DNA of 32,072 bases, taken from positions 1-32,072 of IMG/VR virus record IMGVR_UViG_3300042868_005847. One strand, written 5' to 3'. Source of the DNA: a virus. The position numbers were made by a program, and so were the translations under genes. The notes beneath the pieces are model-generated. The model was not told the DNA's origin, did not search any database, and was given only the letters and a program-made list of their open reading frames with translations. This document shows positions 16,873 to 25,569 of the stretch, one piece after another; positions within the stretch are counted from its first letter, which is position 1, and each line of letters opens with the position of its first letter.

Positions 16873-18471
16873 TTAAAATCCTCTGTTTACAAAGAATGTA
16901 TCTGCGTTCTTCAATGTTATTTTGTACTTATTCAATTTTTGATGGTTCTTATTAATTGTTTGTACTTCTGTTGATAAAATTTGAACAGGTCTTAAATCCT
17001 TATAAACTTTATCTTGTCTATCCATCGGTGATATAAAATCATCTTGAACTAAATAAACTTGTGGTGAATAGAATAGTTGTTCTAACCAATTACCAAATGG
17101 AACCGATAGATAATCAGATTCCAATACAATTTCTTTATCTAATGCAACATCAAATGTTTTAACAGTTCTACCAAAATCTCTATCGGGTGCTGCTAAATCT
17201 GTTGAATAATATCTACTATCGTATGTTTGTGTTCTAATCTTTTTTGTATCTTGTCTGTACGCTGTGAATGTGTAATAATCATATCCACCCCTTGTATTTA
17301 AAAACGCAAGTCTTGTATTTTCAGGTTTACAGTTTACATCAATATAGAAATAGAATTGTTCTGATACAGGACCTATTGGACCTATGGATGTTCTACTTGC
17401 ACTATTTGTTGGATAAGCATAAAACAATTGAACCGTATAATATGCTACATTACTCCAATCAATTGAACTTACAAATACATTGTCAATATCCACTGGTCCA
17501 CATGGTAGTGAAAATACTTTTAATGTATCAGTATATCCTGTTGGTGATGCATATGTTGTACCTGAGAAATTTAATTGTTGGTTAAATGAATAACCAGATA
17601 TTTTTACATTATCCTCATCAAAAAATTCAAATACTGCGTAGTCTGCTTCTATTACCATTCTGTCCCCTGATTGTCCGTTTAGGTAATATAATACATAATT
17701 TTCTGAATCTTGTATATACTGAATGCGTGGTGCATCAGTTAAAAATCTTGCTGTCTCACTCATCTCAGGTAGAGATGGATAATCCATAAGATATTGTGAC
17801 ATTGGACTTAATCTTCTATTAATATCAATTGTATTAATAGTTAATCCTGTTCCAACAACAGTTCCAATTTCTTGGTCAAAGTTTGGAAGGATGTATTTGT
17901 CTGTTGCCATCTGAAAGGCACCACCAACATAATCAAAGTACTCACCTGTATTGGTAAATCCTGATGCTGTAAATCCTGTTGATGTTACACAGTTTGGAAT
18001 GTTTGTATAATGGTCATAATCGTTTGATGGAGTATTACCACTATATTCTGTTATTTGAGTTGTGCCTGACAAATAACTATAACCATACTTGTAATTGGCA
18101 TTAATACTATTTGGGTATGGATTGTTGATATTAATTTGATCTGTTGTACTATACCAATTGTTCAACCAATAATATGTGTAATGTTGTGATTGAACATAGT
18201 TAGACATATAATCGTATGGTCTTAAATTAAAATAATACGAATAGGTAGAACCTGATAATGTAATTTCATATGGAACCAAAGACATTCTACCAACCTTTGA
18301 ACCATTACCATACAAATCAACATCTAATTGCATGGAAGAAACATATGTGTCTCCTGTTAGAGTAATACCATAAGTTCCACCCCTTTGATAAACCATATCG
18401 GTTGACCTACGTAATTGTGTATTACTATTTAAACCATTACTGTATAATTGTGTGTATCCAAATGTTGGCAT
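16873..18471 (-). CDS. Tail protein, possible distal tail or baseplate component
   Basis: A 532-residue protein rich in Tyr, Ser, Thr and Asn, starting MPTFGYTQLYSNGLNSNTQ. The last 100 residues are more regular (VKTFDVALDKEIVLESDYL, then VQTINKNHQKLNKYKITLKN) and resemble the end of tail proteins that pack against the tube. It begins one base before the gp10-like stop and ends three bases before the start of the 1262-residue tail protein, so the three are one unit. No enzymatic motif is visible. A distal tail (Dit-like) or baseplate protein is the best guess; a fibre base is possible. Confidence 0.6.
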   Translation of the reverse strand: MPTFGYTQLYSNGLNSNTQLRRSTDMVYQRGGTYGITLTGDTYVSSMQLDVDLYGNGSKVGRMSLVPYEITLSGSTYSYYFNLRPYDYMSNYVQSQHYTYYWLNNWYSTTDQININNPYPNSINANYKYGYSYLSGTTQITEYSGNTPSNDYDHYTNIPNCVTSTGFTASGFTNTGEYFDYVGGAFQMATDKYILPNFDQEIGTVVGTGLTINTIDINRRLSPMSQYLMDYPSLPEMSETARFLTDAPRIQYIQDSENYVLYYLNGQSGDRMVIEADYAVFEFFDEDNVKISGYSFNQQLNFSGTTYASPTGYTDTLKVFSLPCGPVDIDNVFVSSIDWSNVAYYTVQLFYAYPTNSASRTSIGPIGPVSEQFYFYIDVNCKPENTRLAFLNTRGGYDYYTFTAYRQDTKKIRTQTYDSRYYSTDLAAPDRDFGRTVKTFDVALDKEIVLESDYLSVPFGNWLEQLFYSPQVYLVQDDFISPMDRQDKVYKDLRPVQILSTEVQTINKNHQKLNKYKITLKNADTFFVNRGF

Positions 18472-18472
18472 A

Positions 18473-19018
18473 TTATATTCCTTCTATTAAATTGATTAAT
18501 TCTTCGTAAGCCTCATCACCTAAAAGTTCCATTATCTTTGGGTCGTTACCTATCATTTCAAGTGCTACGTCCAAAAAGTTGGATGGTCTTATTCCGAATT
18601 TCTTTATGTTATTTTGTATTGCGAACGCAAAACTTCTTCTTTTTATAAATTGTCCTTTCTTGTCTCTTCCCTGTAATCCTCTACTCTTAATCCATTGTTC
18701 AATAGCACTAATTGGAACACCTTTCTTTCCTGGCAATCTTCCTGATTGTACCCATTGTGCGTATTTTTCCATTATAACCTTAATAGTATCAGGTATTGTA
18801 CTTATACCAGTTTGACCTTTTAAAAATTTTCTTCTACTAATTTTAGAATATGTAGTTCCACCTTTTTGAAATTGTACTTGTATACTATCTCTCAACTTAC
18901 CAGATGCAACCTTATTACCGACACCCTTAAACTTGGCAAACCCAAATGGGTAACGCTTTTGTTCAAGGGTCTTTTTTAATATACTTTCAATAATAGGTGC
19001 AATTTTTTCTACGTCCAT
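18473..19018 (-). CDS. HK97-gp10-like neck/tail completion protein
   Basis: A 181-residue basic protein. The pattern YAQWVQSGRLPGKKGVPISA followed by IEQWIKSRGLQGRDKKGQF and FAFAIQNNIKKFGIRPSNFL fits the HK97 gp10 family as seen in Bacteroidetes phages. The family joins the head connector to the tail during assembly. N-terminal helices (MDVEKIAPIIESILKK) and a charged linker (RKFLKGQTGISTIPD) precede the core. It sits behind the fibre gene instead of beside the portal. The family call rests on motif recall. Confidence 0.72.
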   Translation of the reverse strand: MDVEKIAPIIESILKKTLEQKRYPFGFAKFKGVGNKVASGKLRDSIQVQFQKGGTTYSKISRRKFLKGQTGISTIPDTIKVIMEKYAQWVQSGRLPGKKGVPISAIEQWIKSRGLQGRDKKGQFIKRRSFAFAIQNNIKKFGIRPSNFLDVALEMIGNDPKIMELLGDEAYEELINLIEGI

Positions 19019-19019
19019 G

Positions 19020-21515
19020 TTATGATGGGTTTATAATTAAAAATGCTACAGTATCTGTGTCTCCGTTATGGTTTGATGTTATTGTAAATGTATTTGTTCC
19101 TTTTGATGATACAACAACAGGTCCTGCGTTAGGGTGATTGTTAGTTTGTTTAGTTAAGTATATTAAACTATTTGCTGTAACTAAAGTATTTGATACAGTT
19201 GCTGTACCAGGGTTTCCACCATCTAACGCTACTGTTCCCATAGTCTTATTTGAACCTGATGCGAATAATACGTTACCCGATACATTTAATGAACCTGTAA
19301 CAGTTGTGTTACCATTAACATTTAATGAACCTGTTACTTCAACAGGGAATCCCATTTGTATTGGAACGTTTGCTCCTGAACCACTCTTAAATAAATAAGC
19401 ATTTGATTCTGATTGTGATTTGACAACAAAATGTCTATCAACTTGTGGTCCCAAAGAAGATGGCATTTGACCAATTAAAATATTCTGTGAACCACTTATT
19501 ATGTTTTCTGTATTACCAATAATGATATTGATTGAACCTGATTTAAAGTTTCCACCTGTTGGTAATACCAAGAAGTTTTGTGAACCTGTTGAAAACTGTG
19601 AATTAAATCCACCCAATAATATATTGTTTGTTCCGTCTGCGAACTTGTTTTGTGTTCCACTAAATTCACCAATTGCGGTTGTATATTTATTTGCGTTACG
19701 ATATAATGTAACACCTGCTCCAAATCCTATTCTTGTAATATTATCAGTTCCATCATTGAAACCAAGACTCATTGCTCCTGATACATTTAATGAACCTGTG
19801 ATTGTTGTATTATTACCATTGATGTTTAATGAACCTGTGATTGATTGAGTACTACCTGCTGAACCTGTTGTGATTAATCCATTTCTATTTCCATCACCAA
19901 CTGTAACACCATTCAAACTTAATGAACCTGTTATACTTACTGAACCTGTGATTCTTGTATTGTTTGTATTATCAACGTGTATTGCGTTTCTTCTATTACC
20001 TGCTCCTGTTCCTGTTCCTACAACAAATACAGCGTCTTGTGAACTTTCTTGTAATGAACCTGTTGCGTTGAACCTACCAACTATAACTGTACCACCTGCG
20101 GTTGTTGATGTGTTTGATGCTGATACAATTAAACTATCACCTAATACCGCTGTTGATACTAAGTGTCCACCTGTTGAAGTTGAATAATCTGAATTAACCC
20201 TATTATTTATGCCTAATATTGTATTATCATTGAATTGTCTTCTATTAGCACTATTACTACCTGAAACTGTAATAAAGTTTCCAGTACCACCAAATATATT
20301 ACGTTGAACGTTTATGTTATTTACTGCTGCTGAAACTGATGATGAATAGTTATTTTGTACTGTTATACCACCACCAATGTTTTGTTGTAATATTCCTACT
20401 GATGAACTTGCTTGGTTTAATGTTACACCAGCACCACCAATTATATTATTAAAATATTGTGAGTTTGAACTTAATGTTGTTGTATTTGCGTTTGATGTTA
20501 AAGTACCACCAATAATATTATTGTTTAAACTAAGACTACCTGATTGATGGTTTATTACTGTACCACCAATAATTTGGTTGTTTTGAATATTTGGTACTCC
20601 TAATACTGAACTTGTTGTAAATGTTAATGATAATGATCCGTTTAAATTGTTATTTATCATTGTAGGACTTACTAATGATGCGGTGCTTAATGTTGGTATT
20701 GTTGCAACTAAATTATTACCACCAATATAACCATATGAACCTTGTGTGAGTATTGTATTATTTCTTGTTGGGTTCATTATAATATTATTAGAACCACTAA
20801 TAACAATTGAACCTGTTTGGTTTGGTACTGGTCCACCACCATTTAATAAAAAGTTAGATTGTGAAACTGGTGCTGATGATGATATAAGAAATAGTTGCGA
20901 ACCACTTGACCTTGCTTCACTTGTAAAGTTTAATAAACCATTATTAACTGTATTACCAATTAATGAACCTGATATAACTGTATTACCAAGTATTAAACTA
21001 CCTGTAATTACTTGTGTTGTTGATATTGAACCTGTGGTTATAACACCAACTAATGATGGACTAACACCACTTGTTCCTGATGTACCATCTGTTCCTGATG
21101 TACCGCTACTTCCGTCTTGTCCGCTAGTACCTGATGTTCCTGACGTACCATTAGAACCAACCAATCCATCCGAACCACTAGTTCCTGATGTTCCTGAAGT
21201 ACCACCACTTCCACTTACACCTGATGTTCCACTGGTTCCTGAAGAACCAGCAAGACCAGATGTTCCTGATGTACCTGAACTTCCTGCCACACCACTTGTA
21301 CCTGAAGTACCTGATGTTCCGTTTGTAATTGGAACATTGTTTATTGAAAAAGAACCTGAGATGTTTACCTCAGTTAAACTCATCTGTAAAGGTGAATTAT
21401 CTCCATCACCTGTTTGAACGGTTTGTAATGTACCTGTTAATCCATTGGTACTATCGGTCATCTTTAAAAGACCTTGATAGGATTGTGATACGTATAAATT
21501 AGTTAATTGACCCAT
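19020..21515 (-). CDS. Collagen-like tail fibre protein
   Basis: An 831-residue protein. Residues 1-65 form a short head. Residues 66-155 are Gly-X-Y triplets, mostly GTS with GVA, GLA, GSD and GQD variants, typical of phage collagen-like stalks. The rest is built from short beta repeats with NNIIGGT and ITGSLNVNG patterns, which suggests a trimeric beta-helix or YadA-like roll, ending in a compact C-terminal domain (TFTITSNHNGDTDTVAFLII). It is likely a trimeric fibre used in host adsorption. The triplet region produces a long open frame on the other strand (20746-21417), which is a composition artefact. It lies between tail-completion genes, an odd place for a fibre. Confidence 0.85.
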   Translation of the reverse strand: MGQLTNLYVSQSYQGLLKMTDSTNGLTGTLQTVQTGDGDNSPLQMSLTEVNISGSFSINNVPITNGTSGTSGTSGVAGSSGTSGTSGLAGSSGTSGTSGVSGSGGTSGTSGTSGSDGLVGSNGTSGTSGTSGQDGSSGTSGTDGTSGTSGVSPSLVGVITTGSISTTQVITGSLILGNTVISGSLIGNTVNNGLLNFTSEARSSGSQLFLISSSAPVSQSNFLLNGGGPVPNQTGSIVISGSNNIIMNPTRNNTILTQGSYGYIGGNNLVATIPTLSTASLVSPTMINNNLNGSLSLTFTTSSVLGVPNIQNNQIIGGTVINHQSGSLSLNNNIIGGTLTSNANTTTLSSNSQYFNNIIGGAGVTLNQASSSVGILQQNIGGGITVQNNYSSSVSAAVNNINVQRNIFGGTGNFITVSGSNSANRRQFNDNTILGINNRVNSDYSTSTGGHLVSTAVLGDSLIVSASNTSTTAGGTVIVGRFNATGSLQESSQDAVFVVGTGTGAGNRRNAIHVDNTNNTRITGSVSITGSLSLNGVTVGDGNRNGLITTGSAGSTQSITGSLNINGNNTTITGSLNVSGAMSLGFNDGTDNITRIGFGAGVTLYRNANKYTTAIGEFSGTQNKFADGTNNILLGGFNSQFSTGSQNFLVLPTGGNFKSGSINIIIGNTENIISGSQNILIGQMPSSLGPQVDRHFVVKSQSESNAYLFKSGSGANVPIQMGFPVEVTGSLNVNGNTTVTGSLNVSGNVLFASGSNKTMGTVALDGGNPGTATVSNTLVTANSLIYLTKQTNNHPNAGPVVVSSKGTNTFTITSNHNGDTDTVAFLIINPS

Positions 21516-21535
21516 TTTATATTATATTTTGTGTT

Positions 21536-22555
21536 TTAAGTGTTTTCCCAATCTGTATTAACGTTCTTCCAAAGTTCAGCAAGTTCACTCCATGTACTAC
21601 CAGGTATAAATGGTAATATAGGAAGTACACATCTATCGTACGCAAATTTCTGTACAAAGTGAAAGTCTAATATCCATCCTGAAAGAATTGTTTCTGTCTT
21701 CTCATAGAATGGTTGTGCTGTTGCGTCCCATCCTGCTTCAAAGTCTGACAAATACAACTTAGCAAAAAAGTCTTTTACTATTTCTAATTGGTCAGACAAT
21801 ACATCCTGTTGATTTGAAATATCGTTATTTAGTTTATCTACAAAGAACACTTTCCATCCTACGTGTATTAAACCTGTTTCAAAATGTGTTGATTCAGGCA
21901 TTACATACATACGAGGATATTCAGGTTCCTGTTTTGTTATTATATCGTTTGTTAATTGTTCTACGTCACCAAATCCATAAGAATTAATTTGTTGATGTGC
22001 ATCTGCAAACTCTTCAAATTTATTTAAAATGAATTGGTAACTTGTGAATTGTTCATCTTCAGGGAATTGGAAGTTACCAACTACTGGTGGTGTACAACTG
22101 TTATAATCAAACCCTACTTCAAATGATAAGTTTAATGTCCATCCACCCAAAGTTGTCTCAAACCTTTCAAGGAATGGAATAACATCAGGTCTTTGTTCTA
22201 CAACCAAATCCCAACTAAAGTCTCCTTGTGCTGCTGTGAATGATTGTAATATAACTGTCCAAATATCTTTAACAATCTCCAAAGTATCAGACATTACCTC
22301 ACTTTGGTTTGATTGGTCATCTTCAACTCTATCCATAATAATAATGGATAAACGATAGATTAAACGATTCTCGTCTAATTTAACTTCACCAGGTACAATA
22401 TACATTCTTGTATATTTGGGTTCCTGTTTGGTTGTTAGGTCATTTGTACACTGCGCAAGGTCACCAAACCCGAAAGATTTAATCTGTTCGTGATTGTATG
22501 CTATTGAACTGAAGTACGTTAATAACTGTTTATAATTAATTGAACTTGTATTCAT
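21536..22555 (-). CDS. Tail-completion-like protein, internal tandem duplication
   Basis: A 339-residue protein made of two related halves. Half one (about 1-157) has SFGFGDLAQCTNDLTTKQEP and VMSDTLEIVKDIW; half two (about 165-318) has SYGFGDVEQLTNDIITKQEP and VLSDQLEIVKDFF in the same order and spacing. Each half resembles a single-domain protein I recall from Bacteroidetes phages, with the size expected for a tail terminator or tail-completion protein. The gp10-like neck gene nearby supports that role, but the family has no firm name to me. Both halves keep the motifs, so neither looks decayed. A fused dimer could halve the subunit number in a ring. Confidence 0.7.
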   Translation of the reverse strand: MNTSSINYKQLLTYFSSIAYNHEQIKSFGFGDLAQCTNDLTTKQEPKYTRMYIVPGEVKLDENRLIYRLSIIIMDRVEDDQSNQSEVMSDTLEIVKDIWTVILQSFTAAQGDFSWDLVVEQRPDVIPFLERFETTLGGWTLNLSFEVGFDYNSCTPPVVGNFQFPEDEQFTSYQFILNKFEEFADAHQQINSYGFGDVEQLTNDIITKQEPEYPRMYVMPESTHFETGLIHVGWKVFFVDKLNNDISNQQDVLSDQLEIVKDFFAKLYLSDFEAGWDATAQPFYEKTETILSGWILDFHFVQKFAYDRCVLPILPFIPGSTWSELAELWKNVNTDWENT

Positions 22556-22562
22556 CTACTTT

Positions 22563-22597
22563 TAAATATAAAATAATCTAAAACGTTATTTGAAATT
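22563..22597 (-). promoter_or_regulatory. Candidate late promoter, copy 1
   Basis: On the minus strand AATTTCAAATAACG (22597-22584), 13 bases, then TATATTTA (22570-22563), seven bases before the ATG at 22555. It matches 10981-11015 exactly in the two elements and the spacing. See that entry for the alternative reading. Confidence 0.45.
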
Positions 22598-22892
22598 ATA
22601 CCATCTCCCCATTGGCCTTCTTCATTAATCTCTGTTGTTCTTCGTCATATTGAATTAAGAAGGATAATTGGTTGAGAACTTCCATTATTTTTTTATTGAA
22701 GATGTACTCATGCTTTGTAAAGTCATTTCCAGCAATTCTGTTGACGACAAGGAACCAACCGTAGACTTTCTGAAAACTATTGCCCATATCAGTTTCCTCA
22801 TCTTCCATGTGAGTTTGATTTTGGTCCACATCGAAATTTTCGGGATCGAAGACAGCCGGGAATAACTTAAAAATTTGTTTGCGTAGTTGATA
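22596..22892 (-). CDS. Tail assembly chaperone, -1 frame extension (T-like)
   Basis: This frame lies at -1 to the 22685-23416 gene and is open from upstream of the U9 run to a TAA at 22596. A slip at 22892-22900 would join residue 175 of that gene to 98 more residues (YQLRKQIFKLFPAVFDPENF and onward), giving a 273-residue fusion. The extension is acidic then helical, with GWFLVVNRIAGNDFTKHEYI and LSFLIQYDEEQQRL, a pattern I recall from the C-terminal part of related phage proteins. That similarity argues that this frame is the conserved one. Initiation at the GTG at 22829 (77 residues) is possible but less attractive. Whether the shift is programmed or a homopolymer error cannot be settled here. 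Confidence 0.7.
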   Translation of the reverse strand, partial: YQLRKQIFKLFPAVFDPENFDVDQNQTHMEDEETDMGNSFQKVYGWFLVVNRIAGNDFTKHEYIFNKKIMEVLNQLSFLIQYDEEQQRLMKKANGEMV

Positions 22893-23416
22893 AAAAAAAA
22901 CTGTGCTCCAAGTATATACTTCACATCTAATTTGGTTTTGAACAATTCGGCTCGTTCTTCCATCTTCTTTAAATCATATTTTTCAATGTCAAAGTCGTGT
23001 TTGGACCTTTCGTGAATAATTGGTCTATACATAATTGATGCTAGTATGTGTAACATATTCAATAGGTCATCCGCCTTCTTCGTTGAGATGGTATCCATAT
23101 CCACAAATTCAGCAAAGGTTAAATCCTTCCAATTTGGAAAGAACCCATAATGAACCCCATCAATTTCAAACCTATCTTTAAATTCAGGTTTATCAACAGG
23201 TATTAATGACATTACATATGCTGCCAAATAACTTACTTCCTGATAATCAGATTCTAATAAATCCTCAACCTTTGCTCCACTTACTATGTTTAATAGTTTT
23301 GCTGCAAAATAATCCTCAGAGAATAAATCTCTAATCTTAAATATCTTAGTGTAATTCTCAATTGATATAAAGTCAGGGACATTATATTCTACTTCATCTA
23401 TTTTAAATTTAATCAT
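22685..23416 (-). CDS. Tail assembly chaperone-like protein, zero frame (G-like)
   Basis: A 243-residue protein. Residues 1-175 (MIKFKIDEVEYNVPDFISIE, WKDLTFAEFVDMDTISTKK, MLHILASIMYRPI) look like a conserved phage protein I recall from Bacteroidetes phages. After the UUU UUU UUU codons at residues 173-175 the zero frame continues for 68 residues that are basic, Ser-rich and unlike the first part. The -1 frame is open across the same region. This is the arrangement of the lambda G/GT tail chaperones, which bind the tape measure before tube assembly. Here it follows large terminase rather than lying next to the tape measure. The function is inferred from architecture. Confidence 0.72.
   Translation of the reverse strand: MIKFKIDEVEYNVPDFISIENYTKIFKIRDLFSEDYFAAKLLNIVSGAKVEDLLESDYQEVSYLAAYVMSLIPVDKPEFKDRFEIDGVHYGFFPNWKDLTFAEFVDMDTISTKKADDLLNMLHILASIMYRPIIHERSKHDFDIEKYDLKKMEERAELFKTKLDVKYILGAQFFFINYANKFLSYSRLSSIPKISMWTKIKLTWKMRKLIWAIVFRKSTVGSLSSTELLEMTLQSMSTSSIKK
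22892..22900 (-). promoter_or_regulatory. Probable -1 ribosomal frameshift site (U9)
   Basis: Nine consecutive T on the minus strand are read CAG TTT TTT TTT ATC in the zero frame. They contain the slippery heptamer U UUU UUU in the correct register. A -1 slip continues as TAT CAA CTA in the open -1 frame. A one-base deletion error in the assembled homopolymer would look the same. Confidence 0.65.
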
Positions 23417-23431
23417 ATATGTATATATATT

Positions 23432-24763
23432 TTATCCTACGAATGCAATGGAATATCTTCCTGTTGTTTTCATATTCTTTATTTCAAAGTACATTCTCAT
23501 TGCCACCGCATCACTTAAATCGGGTGACTTACCAAGAACTTTCTTCATTTCATCCTTTGATATTATTGCTACCTTATTATCCTTATCAACATCTTTTAAT
23601 TTAACCGCAAGTAATTCCTGTGTTAATTCATCCACCGTTGATGGTTCCATTATATTAATACTTATTTTCCCTTCTTTAAATAGTTCCGATAGTTTTACAT
23701 AACATTGGGATTTTAAATTACTAAAGTTTTGGTCGTGTAATGGTCTTGCATTGTTCACAAAGTTGGTTCCTCTAATCTGGTCCGCAACTCCGCCTCCAAC
23801 TCCATCACTATCCACAATTACATTATTTGGGTGTACACCGTATTTCTGTATTAGTTCCCTTATTTCGGACGATAAATCTGTGGTTGATAGTTTGGTATAG
23901 ACATACACTTCCAAGACCACCAGTCCACTCCAAACAACCGCAACGGACCTGTCTGAACCAAATCTTGCTACGTCCACTGAGATATACTTCTTATCTGTTG
24001 GTTGTGGTGATAATTTAAACATACTATTGGATATACTATCAAAGTCAAAAATATTATCTGACTCATCCATATAATTCCAATCCCCTTCCAATAATCTCTT
24101 TCTTTGTTGCGGTGGTAATGACTTTAACATCTCAATATAAGATGCTGGTAAGTGTGGGTTGTCAAGGGGTAGCGCAGGAACAAACGCCATATTGTCTGGC
24201 AAGGTTTCCTGAATGTACGGAAGATAGAAAACTTTCTTCAACCAAACTTGGCCAGGATTGCAAGTAAGAAGTAATTTTGGTGCCAGACAATATTGGTCTA
24301 ACTTAAATCTCATACGAGACTTGAGGATATTGTATGCAAGTTGTGATATTTGTGCTGCCTCATCAACAAATACTGCTGTAAGTTCCAAACCCCCTAATGA
24401 ATCAAAGTTTGGGTCCGATGGTTGGTACTGTAAATCTTTTAATACTATCTCAGACTTGTTTGTGAATGTAATTACATTTGATTGTCCGTTATATACATAA
24501 TGTTCCCCTGACTTTAATCCCATCGATTGTAGAGTTTCAAATAATGTATTGAGTGTGGTTAGTTTTAATTGTTGTAATACTGTTCTACCAATCAAACATC
24601 TAATCCCTGCGTATTTTAAACATAATGTACTAATCCAAAGACAACCTATAAAGGATTTACCAGCACCGGCGGATCCTCCGTATAATACTTCGTTAGTTGT
24701 ATCATCCATTAAGAGTTTCCACGCTTGTGATTGTTTCTTAGTTAGATTTATGTTTACCTCCAT
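23432..24763 (-). CDS. terL: Terminase large subunit
   Basis: A 443-residue protein from ATG at 24763; the longer frame from 24796 adds 11 residues of unlikely sequence. Walker A is GGSAGAGKS at residues 29-37, and Walker B is VFVDEA at 131-136 with the catalytic Glu135. The C-terminal nuclease has DVARFGSDRSV, VIVDSDGVGGG and PDLSDAVAMRM, carrying the acidic metal ligands expected of a RNase H-like terminase nuclease. The protein pumps DNA into the procapsid and cuts it. Two copies of a 13-bp motif in opposite orientation lie inside the gene (24189-24201 and 24281-24293). Small terminase precedes it by about 57 bases. Confidence 0.93.
   Translation of the reverse strand: MEVNINLTKKQSQAWKLLMDDTTNEVLYGGSAGAGKSFIGCLWISTLCLKYAGIRCLIGRTVLQQLKLTTLNTLFETLQSMGLKSGEHYVYNGQSNVITFTNKSEIVLKDLQYQPSDPNFDSLGGLELTAVFVDEAAQISQLAYNILKSRMRFKLDQYCLAPKLLLTCNPGQVWLKKVFYLPYIQETLPDNMAFVPALPLDNPHLPASYIEMLKSLPPQQRKRLLEGDWNYMDESDNIFDFDSISNSMFKLSPQPTDKKYISVDVARFGSDRSVAVVWSGLVVLEVYVYTKLSTTDLSSEIRELIQKYGVHPNNVIVDSDGVGGGVADQIRGTNFVNNARPLHDQNFSNLKSQCYVKLSELFKEGKISINIMEPSTVDELTQELLAVKLKDVDKDNKVAIISKDEMKKVLGKSPDLSDAVAMRMYFEIKNMKTTGRYSIAFVG
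24189..24201 (-). repeat. 13-bp motif, inverted copy in terL
   Basis: ATATTGTCTGGCA on the plus strand, the reverse complement of TGCCAGACAATAT at 24281-24293 and 31524-31536. In the protein it covers LPDNM, in a different reading frame from the other terL copy, so shared codons do not explain it. Confidence 0.7.
24281..24293 (+). repeat. 13-bp motif, direct copy in terL
   Basis: TGCCAGACAATAT, identical to the core of the tandem array at 31524-31566 and inverted relative to 24189-24201, with 79 bases between the two terL copies. It covers YCLA in the protein. Confidence 0.7.
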
Positions 24764-24820
24764 ATATATGTATATAAATTCCCAAAAACGAAACATTACT
24801 TTCGTCTATGATAAATTTTT

Positions 24821-25213
24821 TTATTCTGTAATATTAATATTAATAGAAATAGTTTCACCATTTGAAGTTAGGTCAACTTTCTTTGGTGCCTCCATTCCTA
24901 ATATCTTTGTTATGTCTCTGAGAACTTCCGACTCAATCCTTCTATTACCTTGTAGTCTACAACGATTTAAAAGGTCATACAGACGATTTAATTGTTCGGT
25001 TAGTATTTCCTCTTGGTTCTGACTATATCGTTCCTTCAGACGGTTCCTAACATCCTTCCAAACGTTTTCTGCTTGTCTTGTTGTTATATCAAATTCCTGT
25101 GCGAACTGTTTCTTAAATTCATCATATGATTTTTTCTCATATAACATTAACTCAAAGGCACGTTCCATCCTTTGTTCATATTCTAATTCGTTTGCTTTGT
25201 TTTCCTTGCTCAT
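24821..25213 (-). CDS. terS: Terminase small subunit
   Basis: A 130-residue protein immediately before terL. The N-terminal half is helical with a likely DNA-binding helix-turn-helix (FAQEFDITTRQAENVWKDVR). The middle (EQLNRLYDLLNRCRLQGNRR, IESEVLRDITKILGMEAPKK) is the oligomerisation helix pattern I know from Bacteroidetes phage small terminases, and the end (GETISININITE) is a short strand as in that group. Small terminase recognises the packaging start and recruits TerL. Its start overlaps the stop of the upstream gene by four bases (ATGA). Confidence 0.82.
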   Translation of the reverse strand: MSKENKANELEYEQRMERAFELMLYEKKSYDEFKKQFAQEFDITTRQAENVWKDVRNRLKERYSQNQEEILTEQLNRLYDLLNRCRLQGNRRIESEVLRDITKILGMEAPKKVDLTSNGETISININITE

Positions 25214-25566
25214 AATAATCCGATGTTTTTTAAGTGAAAGGTAAATCTTCTTGCTTGACCTTTACCACATCCTCCACAGTTAAATATAAATTCTTCACCG
25301 AACAGTGCCTGATATACCTTGTTGATAAACTCCTTTTTGTCTTCCTTCACTCCACCGAATGATGTTAGTTCAGCGTATGCGAGTATAATATCATCCTTTG
25401 TTGGAATATATATTTCTTCTTCCAACTCAAATGGTAGTGGTATATTTTCTACCACAACCTCTTTTGGTTTCTTACAACTCTTACATCCTCTCTTTTGTTT
25501 ACCAGGATTTTCTATTGAGTTTTGTTTTAACTTTTCTAATCTATCCGTACTTCCGAGTTTGTCCAT
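25210..25566 (-). CDS. Small Cys-motif hypothetical protein
   Basis: A 118-residue protein with two Cys pairs, CKSC near residue 28 and CGGC near residue 97, the second followed by GKGQARRFTFHL. The pairs are about 70 residues apart and could form one metal site. The middle (DIILAYAELTSFGGVKEDKK) looks helical. It overlaps the small terminase start. I recall similar short proteins before terminase genes in Bacteroidetes phages, without a known function. A role in packaging or head assembly would be a guess. Confidence 0.65.
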   Translation of the reverse strand: MDKLGSTDRLEKLKQNSIENPGKQKRGCKSCKKPKEVVVENIPLPFELEEEIYIPTKDDIILAYAELTSFGGVKEDKKEFINKVYQALFGEEFIFNCGGCGKGQARRFTFHLKNIGLL

Positions 25567-25569
25567 GTT

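Noticed and set aside
20746-21417. Long plus-strand open frame (223 residues) with VPDVPLVPD repeats
   Set aside because: It is the antisense of the Gly-X-Y codons of the fibre gene; repeated triplets keep the opposite frame open. The real gene is on the minus strand.
24788-24805. Small hairpin with T tail between terS and terL
   Set aside because: Only a 6-bp AT-rich stem; too weak to call a terminator in a gap where read-through is expected.
24549-25022. Plus-strand open frame of 157 residues across terL and terS
   Set aside because: Antisense to two well-supported genes and with a low-complexity, Cys- and Ser-rich product.
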